This document shows positions 1 to 5,905 of a DNA stretch of 7,871 bases, in pieces (within the stretch, counting starts at the first letter, position 1; every line of letters starts with the position of its first letter). The DNA is from Actinomycetota bacterium (GTDB taxonomy: Bacteria > Actinomycetota > Actinomycetes > Nanopelagicales > Nanopelagicaceae), in the NCBI GenBank assembly GCA_009699645.1, contig WLNU01000048.1, forward strand, positions 1-7,871, read 5' to 3'. Under the pieces are notes generated by a model. The model saw only the letters and a program-made list of their open reading frames with translations. It made no database searches and was not told the origin of the DNA. A program made the translations under genes and the position numbers.

Positions 1-1000
1 GAGGTAGCTCATTTAATGCTAAATGAATCATCATGGTTCCAAGCCCTGGTCTAAAATTCTTCAATTGATTAATCTCAGCGTTTATGGCCGGCTCGAGCTT
101 GCCATCACTTGGTAGTAATGCAGGCATGAGCGCAGGGTTTACATTTGCGATGATTGATTGCGCCTTGATGATTTCGCCACTTGCAGTTTTAATACCAACT
201 GCCTTGCCGTTCTCGATGATTATTTCCTTAACGCTGGTATCTGCACGAAGCTCTCCACCGTTGCTTTTAATGAGGCCACAAAGGGCATCCACTAGAACTT
301 TGGCACCACCCTTACCTAAAACCATTCCGAACTCTTGTCCACCAATAGATTCTAAGAAAGAAAAAAGTGCACCACCAGAAATATCTGGACCGTAATCCAA
401 ATGCATTCCCCATGTTGCCGCAAGAGCTTTAATTTCAGGACTGCTGAAATGCTCATCAGTAAATGCCCGACTAGATTGCAGCAGCATTCTAATTAATTCA
501 AGAAGCTCTGAAACCCCTAATACTCGCCAGGCCTTGAAAAGAATTTTCACTGCAGCAATTGAAGGAAGTTCAGTGCCAAGGAGTGGGAATAAGTGGGGAG
601 CCAGAACTCCTAGCTTTACAGTGAGCGCCTTCCAAGCCTCAACATCTTGCGGAGCAATCTTTCTAATGTTGTTCTGGGTCTGCTCGCGATCCATCACAAC
701 GCCGACCATTTTCCCATCGGGAAAAACTGAGCAATATGGCTTACCAGATGGAACAAATTCAAGACCGTGCTGTATTAATTGATCTTTAAGAGCTGCCATA
801 ACTCCACCACCAGCAAATAGGCTTAAATTTGTGGCAAATAGATCATGATGAAAACCGGGCAGAGTTACCTCTTCAGTTCGGATAGCACCACCAAAGGCGC
901 TGGCCTGTTCTAGTACTAGAACTTTTTTTCCCTTTGAGCTCAAAAGTGCGGCGGCCGAGAGACCGTTAATTCCGGAGCCAATAATTAATACATCAAGCAT
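1..1000 (-). CDS. FAD-dependent oxidoreductase, phytoene desaturase/PYROXD2-like (C-terminus cut by window edge)
   Basis: The reverse strand reads open from an ATG at 1000 to the left edge, giving 333 visible codons of a protein that is probably about 530 aa, judging by its paralog at 1112-2704. The N-terminus begins MLDVLIIGSGINGLSAAALL, a Rossmann dinucleotide fold with a canonical GxGxxG (G8, G10, G13). A second strand ending VLVLE and an FGGAIRTEE segment follow, as in COG1233 amine-oxidase/CrtI-type FAD enzymes. A conserved TLPGFHHD segment and a later stretch FRPGLGTMMIHLAL match the paralog. The substrate is unknown; the family oxidises or isomerises hydrophobic substrates with bound FAD. 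No convincing Shine-Dalgarno precedes 1000, so the mRNA may be leaderless or nearly so; the next in-frame upstream codons give no better start. The missing C-terminal part would hold the second FAD-binding segment. Family call is strong, function unknown. Confidence 0.9.
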   Translation of the reverse strand, partial: MLDVLIIGSGINGLSAAALLSSKGKKVLVLEQASAFGGAIRTEEVTLPGFHHDLFATNLSLFAGGGVMAALKDQLIQHGLEFVPSGKPYCSVFPDGKMVGVVMDREQTQNNIRKIAPQDVEAWKALTVKLGVLAPHLFPLLGTELPSIAAVKILFKAWRVLGVSELLELIRMLLQSSRAFTDEHFSSPEIKALAATWGMHLDYGPDISGGALFSFLESIGGQEFGMVLGKGGAKVLVDALCGLIKSNGGELRADTSVKEIIIENGKAVGIKTASGEIIKAQSIIANVNPALMPALLPSDGKLEPAINAEINQLKNFRPGLGTMMIHLALNELP

Positions 1001-1111
1001 TGGGGAATCATGCCATGATGGTAAATAATAACCAATAGACGTAACCGATTGTTTGGCATTAGATTAACCAAGTTGCTTATTGGCCAGGGTACTAAATTGG
1101 GAGGATTACTG
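1001..1111. promoter_or_regulatory. Divergent intergenic control region between the two oxidoreductase paralogs
   Basis: These 111 bp lie between two outward-facing starts (ATG at 1000 on minus, ATG at 1112 on plus) and must hold both promoters. A 13-bp dyad, ATCATG-C-CATGAT, occupies 1007-1019, only 6 bp upstream of the minus-strand start. A weaker 4-bp-arm dyad TTGG-N11-CCAA lies at 1053-1071. No hexamer pair stands out as a confident sigma-70 promoter on either strand, so I do not place -35 or -10 boxes. Confidence 0.5.
1099..1105 (+). promoter_or_regulatory. Ribosome binding site fixing the start of the plus-strand oxidoreductase at 1112
   Basis: GGGAGGA ends 6 nt before the ATG at 1112, a near-consensus Shine-Dalgarno at good spacing. 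An in-frame ATG at 1049 would add 21 residues ahead of MERNDVIIVGSG. The added part has no family resemblance and would put sequence in front of the Rossmann strand that normally starts these proteins. The downstream start is therefore preferred. Confidence 0.85.
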
Positions 1112-2704
1112 ATGGAGCGCAATGATGTGATCATTGTTGGAAGTGGAATCAATTCACTAGTTGCTGGAGCTCTTTTGAGTCGGGCTGGTTGGAAAGTATT
1201 GATCTGTGAGAGAAATGAATCAGCTGGTGGAGCCATAGCAACATCAACAACGGCTACGCTTCCAGGCTTTACCCACGAACTACTCTCGAGCTGGCATCCA
1301 TTATTTGTTGGAGGTCCGGCATATGCCGAGCTCAAGGATGATTTAGAGGCCCGAGGTTTAGTCTATGCAAATACAACAATGCCAACAGGGGTTGTGTGCA
1401 GTGATGGAAGCGCTGTGCTTTCAACTGACATGGCAGCGACATCGGCTGAGTTTGAGCGATTAGGTGATGGCGCGGCATGGAATGCGATGCTTGGAGAGTT
1501 CACTAAGAAAATAGATTTAGCCTTTGGATTATTAGGTGCAGATCTTTGGCGCGCAAACTCACTGAAATTATTGCGCACCGCCCGTAAACGCTTTGGCAAT
1601 CGTGGTTTAGTTGCAACTGGTGCAGAGCTTCTAGAGCCTGCTGCGCCATGGTTGGATAGAACTTTTACATCACCTGTGAGTAAATCACTGCTTGCCCCGT
1701 GGGCCCTTCATAATGGCTTAGGTCCAGATGATGCTAGTAGCGGATTTATTACAAAAGTTATTTCGGCCGCCGTTGCCTTTGGTGGAATGCCGGTACCTAT
1801 CGGTGGCGGAATTAAATTAGTTGAAGCGTTAATGGCGATAATTACCGACAATGGTGGTCAGTTAATTACCGGAGCCGATGTGAAAAAGATTTTAGTTACT
1901 AATGGAAAAGCAATGGGTGTCAAACTCTCTGATGGCCGAGAGCTCTTTGCTAAAAAGGCTGTTCTTGCCTCCACAACACCACAAGCCTTGTATCAAGGCC
2001 TATTAGGTAGTGAAGGGGTAGCTGAGGAGGTTAGAAAATCAGCTGAGGCATTTCGTTATGGGCGTGCAGCGATTCAAATTCACTTGGCTCTCTCTGAGCC
2101 ACCGAAATGGAAAAACGATGCTCGATTAGCAGATGTGGCAATAGTTCACGTGCTCGATGGCATGAACTCATTATCAGAGTCAGTTAATGCATCAAATCGT
2201 GGCTACCTACCAAAGCGACCCACAATTGTCGTTGGGCAGCCAACAACAATGGATAAGTCGCGCGCCCCAGAAGGTCAATCGATTCTATGGATTCAACTTC
2301 AAGAGAATCCTCGAATAATCATGGGGGATTTAGCTGGAGAAATTGATCCAGGCGATGGCAGTTGGAATCAAATGAGATTGGATGCTTATGCCGATCGAGT
2401 TCTTGCACAGCTAGGAGAACAAATTTCAAACTTGCACTCGGCCACGCTAGCCAAAGTTGTATTAGGGCCGGTTCAAATCGAGGCAATGAATACAAATCTT
2501 GTAGGCGGAGATCCATATTCGGGTGATTGCCGCATCGATCAATATGCAGTGTGGCGCCCACTTTCTAATGCCGCTGGACACCGCACACCCATTAAAGACT
2601 TATGGCACATAGGGGCTTCAACTCACCCTGGCCCAGGCCTTGGAGGAGGCTCGGGATACTTGGTTGCAAAGCGATTGCTCAGTAAGAAGTTCTACCAAAA
2701 ATAA
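1112..2704 (+). CDS. FAD-dependent oxidoreductase, phytoene desaturase/PYROXD2-like (complete)
   Basis: A 530-aa protein of the COG1233 phytoene dehydrogenase-like family. The N-terminal Rossmann motif is GSGINS (G10, G12, S15), so the third glycine of GxGxxG is replaced by serine. It is followed by a second strand ending VLICE and a SAGGAI segment. The TLPGFTHE block and a middle segment FRYGRAAIQIHLAL match the divergent neighbour. Near the C-terminus, LWHIGASTHPGPGLGGGSGY is the typical GAsthPGgG FAD-contacting signature of CrtI-like enzymes, so the fold is complete from end to end. No transmembrane segment or signal peptide is evident. The substrate is unknown: no crtB or crtE lies beside it, so a carotenoid role is not supported here. 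It ends at a TAA 12 nt before the strong hairpin at 2717-2760, so it is probably transcribed alone. Confidence 0.93.
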   Translation: MERNDVIIVGSGINSLVAGALLSRAGWKVLICERNESAGGAIATSTTATLPGFTHELLSSWHPLFVGGPAYAELKDDLEARGLVYANTTMPTGVVCSDGSAVLSTDMAATSAEFERLGDGAAWNAMLGEFTKKIDLAFGLLGADLWRANSLKLLRTARKRFGNRGLVATGAELLEPAAPWLDRTFTSPVSKSLLAPWALHNGLGPDDASSGFITKVISAAVAFGGMPVPIGGGIKLVEALMAIITDNGGQLITGADVKKILVTNGKAMGVKLSDGRELFAKKAVLASTTPQALYQGLLGSEGVAEEVRKSAEAFRYGRAAIQIHLALSEPPKWKNDARLADVAIVHVLDGMNSLSESVNASNRGYLPKRPTIVVGQPTTMDKSRAPEGQSILWIQLQENPRIIMGDLAGEIDPGDGSWNQMRLDAYADRVLAQLGEQISNLHSATLAKVVLGPVQIEAMNTNLVGGDPYSGDCRIDQYAVWRPLSNAAGHRTPIKDLWHIGASTHPGPGLGGGSGYLVAKRLLSKKFYQK

Positions 2705-2716
2705 CTCTAATTCTTA

Positions 2717-2760
2717 AAAAAGAAGGGCCGATCGAGAAATCTCGACCGGCCCTTCTTTTT
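2717..2760. terminator. Bidirectional intrinsic terminator between convergent genes
   Basis: An inverted repeat pairs 2717-2737 with 2740-2760 (21 positions including the flanking A/T tracts), with a GC-rich core GAAGGGCCG/CGGCCCTTC and a tiny A-rich loop near 2737-2740. A run of A at 2716-2721 and a run of T at 2756-2760 give U-tracts in both directions. It lies between the stop of the oxidoreductase (2704) and the stop of the cyclase gene (2767), so it can serve both. The single mismatch, A2731 against C2746, is A-C in plus-strand RNA but becomes a G-U wobble in minus-strand RNA. Confidence 0.92.
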
Positions 2761-2766
2761 GAAAGC

Positions 2767-3540
2767 TTACTTAGAAACTAATGCCAAGACTCGGCACGGA
2801 CTTCCTGAGCCACCAACGATCTTAAGAGGCGCAGCGATAACGATTGCACCTTGTGCCGGCAACTTATCGAGATTGCGAAGTTGTGTTAAGCCGTACTTGT
2901 TATTTCCCATCAACATATTGTGGCAAGGAAATGGAACACTCATTCCAAATGCTCCACCAGCATCGATACCAACGGTTTCGACACCTAGACCGAGAATGTC
3001 GCGCTTAGTACCGAGGTACTCAGCACACTCTGGAGGAAGACCTGGAGTATGAGGACCATTCTCATCGGCATTTGCAAATGCAACTGGGTCATCACCAAAC
3101 TTTGACCAACCAGTGCGAAAGAGAACCCATGCACCCTTTGGAATCGCGCCATGCGCTTTTTCCCAGGCTTCAATATGTGAGACCTCAAGAAGGAAATCTG
3201 GATTAGCTGCAGCCTCTTTTACAAAGTCGAGAACTACGGCTGGCCCAATCAGGCGACCAGGTGGAACCTGTGAAACATCATCAAGATCTTTTCCAGTCAC
3301 CCAGTGGTTAGGAGCATCAAAGTGGGTTCCAGTGTGCTCACCCGTGTGAAAATTATTCCAGTACCAAGCCGGACCTTTTTCATCGTAATTTGAGATTTGT
3401 TCCAATTTAAATTTTGCAGTCTGACCAAACTCAGGTGGAAGAGTAAGGATCGGTGTCTCCGAATGCAGTGGAGAGGTTAAATCAATTACCTGGACTGCCC
3501 CAGATGCGAGCTCTTGTGCAAGAGCCGATAAGTTGGCCAT
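2767..3540 (-). CDS. Cyclase-family metal-dependent hydrolase (kynurenine formamidase/isatin hydrolase superfamily)
   Basis: A 257-aa cytosolic protein of the cyclase family (Pfam Cyclase). The diagnostic metal-binding motif HTGTHFDAPNH is at residues 69-79 (H69, H73, D75, H79), preceded by an early DLTSPLHSETP strand that is also typical. The C-terminal third carries GVETVGIDAG and a PCHNMLMGNN segment, then GLTQLRNLDKLP and APLKIVGGSGSPCRVLALV, again family-like. Members hydrolyse cyclic or N-formyl amides (N-formylkynurenine, isatin) or dehydrate polyketides, using Mn or Zn. Which reaction applies here cannot be read from sequence. Where many members have an ENL-type glutamate in the last helix, this one reads TQL, so it belongs to another subfamily. 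It starts divergently from the indolepyruvate oxidoreductase pair, suggesting shared control and a linked aromatic pathway. Confidence 0.9.
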   Translation of the reverse strand: MANLSALAQELASGAVQVIDLTSPLHSETPILTLPPEFGQTAKFKLEQISNYDEKGPAWYWNNFHTGEHTGTHFDAPNHWVTGKDLDDVSQVPPGRLIGPAVVLDFVKEAAANPDFLLEVSHIEAWEKAHGAIPKGAWVLFRTGWSKFGDDPVAFANADENGPHTPGLPPECAEYLGTKRDILGLGVETVGIDAGGAFGMSVPFPCHNMLMGNNKYGLTQLRNLDKLPAQGAIVIAAPLKIVGGSGSPCRVLALVSK

Positions 3541-3546
3541 TTATTT

Positions 3547-3552
3547 CTCCTT
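3547..3552 (-). promoter_or_regulatory. Ribosome binding site of the cyclase-family gene
   Basis: On the minus strand AAGGAG lies 6 nt upstream of the ATG at 3540, a near-perfect Shine-Dalgarno that fixes this start. Confidence 0.85.
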
Positions 3553-3636
3553 ATTAGTGGTCGTCGTAAACACTACGTTATTGAGCATCTGGGCGAGGTT
3601 AGCGCGCTTTTGGGTTAGCGACTAGTCCCCTCGGGA

Positions 3637-3652
3637 TCTGACGGCCGTCAGA
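3637..3652. promoter_or_regulatory. Perfect 16-bp palindrome, candidate operator in the divergent promoter region
   Basis: TCTGACGGCCGTCAGA is a perfect inverted repeat with no spacer, centred between 3644 and 3645. It sits in the 199-bp gap between the cyclase start (3540) and the oxidoreductase start (3740), a few bases upstream of a possible -35 box for the plus-strand operon. Uninterrupted 8+8 symmetry of this kind suits a dimeric regulator, for example of the TetR class, though the family cannot be told from the site. No regulator gene is in the window. Confidence 0.6.
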
Positions 3653-3658
3653 ATCGTG

Positions 3659-3687
3659 TGGACACCATGCAAGGCAACTGGCACAAT
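3659..3687 (+). promoter_or_regulatory. Possible sigma-70-type promoter for the indolepyruvate oxidoreductase operon
   Basis: TGGACA at 3659-3664 (5 of 6 to TTGACA) is followed after exactly 17 bp by CACAAT at 3682-3687 (4 of 6 to TATAAT). An alternative -10, AATAAT at 3685-3690, fits better as a hexamer but leaves a 20-bp spacer. The position, about 50 bp ahead of the chosen ATG and just downstream of the palindrome, is sensible. This is a consensus match only. Confidence 0.35.
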
Positions 3688-3731
3688 AATTCAACGTGAG
3701 GCCCTTTCTGGGCCCTTATGCCTTTATGGAT

Positions 3732-3737
3732 GGAGAG
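3732..3737 (+). promoter_or_regulatory. Ribosome binding site deciding the start of the alpha subunit at 3740
   Basis: GGAGAG lies immediately upstream of the ATG at 3740, with GGAG ending 4 nt before it, a slightly short but workable spacing. The frame is open further upstream to an ATG at 3656. That start has no Shine-Dalgarno, would place the 28 extra codons over the likely promoter, and adds residues unlike the family. A small GC hairpin (GGCCC 3700-3704 with GGGCC 3710-3714) lies in the leader just upstream. Confidence 0.7.
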
Positions 3738-3739
3738 CC

Positions 3740-5905
3740 ATGGCCGAGCGCTCGTTTGCCGCCGAAGTTAAAAAACTTCGAGTTGGCGACGGTGAAGAAT
3801 TTCTTGGTGAAGGAATTCTCGCTGTAACGAAGGCGCTCTTGCAATCAGGTGTGGCCTACGTTGGTGGATACCAAGGCGCGCCCATCTCTCACCTCATGGA
3901 TGTGCTGGGCGATGCCAAAGAGATTCTGGATGAACTTGGAGTCCACTTTGAAAATAGCGCATCTGAGGCGACAGCAGCGGCATCGCTAGCGGCATCCGTT
4001 CACTATCCATTGCGCGGTGCGATAACTTTTAAATCAACTGTGGGCACAAATGTTGCATCCGATGCCCTTGCCAACCTTTCTTCGGGCGGCGTCACAGGTG
4101 GTGCACTCATTATTGTGGGCGAGGATTACGGCGAAGGCTCATCGATTATGCAAGAGCGCTCACACGCCTTTGCAATGAAATCTCAGATTTGGTTATTAGA
4201 TCCACGACCAAATTTAACGGCCATTGTCGATGCAGTTGAAGATGGATTCCAACTCTCCGAGGCTTCAAATTCTCCAGTCATGCTTCAACTGCGACTTCGC
4301 TCTTGCCATTTACATGGACGCTTTATTGCTAAAGATAATGTTCGCTCGCCATTTACATTAAAAGAGGCGATGGAAAAACCACGCAGAGACACTAGCCGTA
4401 TTGTTTTACCTCCAGCCAGTTTCTTGCATGAGCAAGAGAAATTAACGAAGCGCTGGCCCGCGGCGGTGAAATTCATCAAAGAGAATAAGCTCAATGAGGT
4501 CTTCTTCGATGGAACTCAAGATTTTGGAATCGTCATGCAAGGTGGTCTCTATAACACCGTCATCCGTGCGCTGCAGTTGCTTGGTTTATCCGATGTTTAT
4601 GGAAACACAAATATTCCTCTTTATATTCTCAACGTTACCTATCCAATTATTGACGATGAGGTAATTGAGTTTGCAAAGAGCAAGAAGGCTATATTGCTAG
4701 TTGAAGAGGGCCAGCCTGATTACATCGAACAGAATATTCATGCAGTGCTGCGCCGAGGAGATATACCCACAAAGCTTCACGGCAAAGACTTCCTATTGCC
4801 GGCCGGTGAATACACACCAGCTGCAGTAGTCAAAGGAATTTTAGAGTTCTTAAAGAAGTACGGCCCAACACTTATTGATAATGAAAATCTGCCGGCTTTA
4901 GTTAGACCAGATGGTGAAAAACCTAATTCAATCTCGGCAGTGATTCCAGCAGAGGTAGTTCATGCCAGACCTCCATCATTTTGTACCGGTTGCCCAGAGC
5001 GACCAATATTCACAGCACTTAAATTGGCAGAGCGTGAAACTGGTAGTCACCACATCAGCGCCGATATCGGCTGCCACCTATTTTCAATCTTGCCACCATT
5101 TAATATCGGTGCAACAACAATGGGCTATGGCCTCGGCGCTGCAGGTGCATCAGCACTCAGCGATCCGACAAGTGATAAGCGAACAATAAGTTTTATGGGT
5201 GATGGCGGCTTTTGGCATAACGGACTTACAAGTGGCGTTGGTAACGCAGTCTTTAATGAGAGCGATGGCGTGATGATCGTCGTTGATAACGCCTACAGCG
5301 CAGCAACAGGTGGTCAGGATCTTCTCTCATCGACTGCAGAGAATATAAATCGCTCAACGAAGCACCCAATCGAAAATGCGGTCAGAGGCATCGGTGTGAA
5401 GTGGGTAAAGACCGTTCAAAATACCTATCGCGTGAGTGAGATGCGCGATTTAATGACGGAGGCCCTCACAGGTAAAACTCGTGGACCTAAAGTAATCATC
5501 GCTCAAAGTGAGTGCACACTCAATAAGCAGCGTCGAGTACGACCTGAAATTGCAGCCCGTATTAAAGCCGGTAAGCGCGTGGTTAAAGAGCGTTTTGGAA
5601 TCGATCCAGATACCTGCACGGGTGATCACTCATGTATTCGTATTAACGGCTGTCCCTCATTAACCATTGCGCCTAACCCAGATCCGATGCGCAAAGATCC
5701 CGTTGCAACGATTCTGCACTCATGTGTGGGCTGCGGACTATGCGGTGAGGCGGCCCAAGCGGCAGTTTTGTGTCCATCCTTCTACCGTTCAGAGATTATT
5801 AGCAATCCAAATATCTGGGATAAAACCAAGCTCGGTATACGAAACATGATGATTGGCTTTTTACAAAATGGAATCGAACGTCGCTTAAAGGGCATCGATG
5901 CCTAA
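3740..5905 (+). CDS. iorA: Indolepyruvate ferredoxin oxidoreductase-type alpha subunit (TPP and Fe-S)
   Basis: A 721-aa catalytic subunit of a 2-oxoacid:ferredoxin oxidoreductase. The family oxidatively decarboxylates aryl-pyruvates (indolepyruvate, phenylpyruvate) with CoA to aryl-acetyl-CoA, CO2 and reduced ferredoxin in the cytosol. Domain order is as in IorA. An N-terminal pyrimidine-binding domain carries GYQGAPISHLMDVL and a conserved glutamate (E76, in NSASEATAAAS). A linker domain follows, then CTGCPER at 415-421. The TPP diphosphate domain has GDG at 487-489 and DN at 516-517, followed by AYSAATGGQD. The C-terminal ferredoxin-like domain has two Cys groups: C626, C632, C638-P and C662, C665, C668, C678-P. 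In the first group D629 occupies the place of the usual second cysteine, and in the second the last cysteine is 10 residues after C668. The stop overlaps the start of the beta-subunit gene by 8 nt, indicating coupled translation. Substrate within the aryl-pyruvate or other 2-oxoacid range is inferred. Confidence 0.9.
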   Translation: MAERSFAAEVKKLRVGDGEEFLGEGILAVTKALLQSGVAYVGGYQGAPISHLMDVLGDAKEILDELGVHFENSASEATAAASLAASVHYPLRGAITFKSTVGTNVASDALANLSSGGVTGGALIIVGEDYGEGSSIMQERSHAFAMKSQIWLLDPRPNLTAIVDAVEDGFQLSEASNSPVMLQLRLRSCHLHGRFIAKDNVRSPFTLKEAMEKPRRDTSRIVLPPASFLHEQEKLTKRWPAAVKFIKENKLNEVFFDGTQDFGIVMQGGLYNTVIRALQLLGLSDVYGNTNIPLYILNVTYPIIDDEVIEFAKSKKAILLVEEGQPDYIEQNIHAVLRRGDIPTKLHGKDFLLPAGEYTPAAVVKGILEFLKKYGPTLIDNENLPALVRPDGEKPNSISAVIPAEVVHARPPSFCTGCPERPIFTALKLAERETGSHHISADIGCHLFSILPPFNIGATTMGYGLGAAGASALSDPTSDKRTISFMGDGGFWHNGLTSGVGNAVFNESDGVMIVVDNAYSAATGGQDLLSSTAENINRSTKHPIENAVRGIGVKWVKTVQNTYRVSEMRDLMTEALTGKTRGPKVIIAQSECTLNKQRRVRPEIAARIKAGKRVVKERFGIDPDTCTGDHSCIRINGCPSLTIAPNPDPMRKDPVATILHSCVGCGLCGEAAQAAVLCPSFYRSEIISNPNIWDKTKLGIRNMMIGFLQNGIERRLKGIDA

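Noticed and set aside
84..782. Two plus-strand open frames (84-395 and 534-782)
   Set aside because: They are antisense to the minus-strand oxidoreductase, whose frame translates into a clear FAD protein, and their own translations show no family features.
1053..1071. TTGG-N11-CCAA as a LysR-type box
   Set aside because: The arms are only 4 bp and no LysR-type gene is nearby; kept only as a note in the intergenic feature.
1032..1083. Inverted pair CCAATA (1032-1037) and TATTGG (1078-1083) between the two oxidoreductases
   Set aside because: Six-base arms about 40 nt apart in AT-rich sequence are expected by chance; I see no further support.
985..1335. Minus-strand open frame overlapping the divergent promoter region
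   Set aside because: It is antisense to the start of the plus-strand oxidoreductase and covers the control region; its translation is unlike any protein I recognise.
1..2704. A carotenoid biosynthesis cluster
   Set aside because: Both genes are CrtI-like at the family level only; no crtB, crtE or cyclase-type carotenoid gene is in the window.
3700..3714. GGCCC/GGGCC hairpin in the iorA leader as a riboswitch or attenuator
   Set aside because: A 5-bp stem with no leader peptide, U-tract or recognisable aptamer is too little to claim regulation.
3656..3739. Upstream start giving a 28-residue longer alpha subunit
   Set aside because: No ribosome binding site precedes it, it runs through the likely promoter, and the added residues are unlike the family; the ATG at 3740 has GGAG just ahead.
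4962..5849. Plus-strand open frames inside the alpha subunit gene (4962-5189, 5667-5849)
   Set aside because: They are out-of-frame shadows of the Fe-S and TPP domains, without ribosome binding sites or protein-like features.
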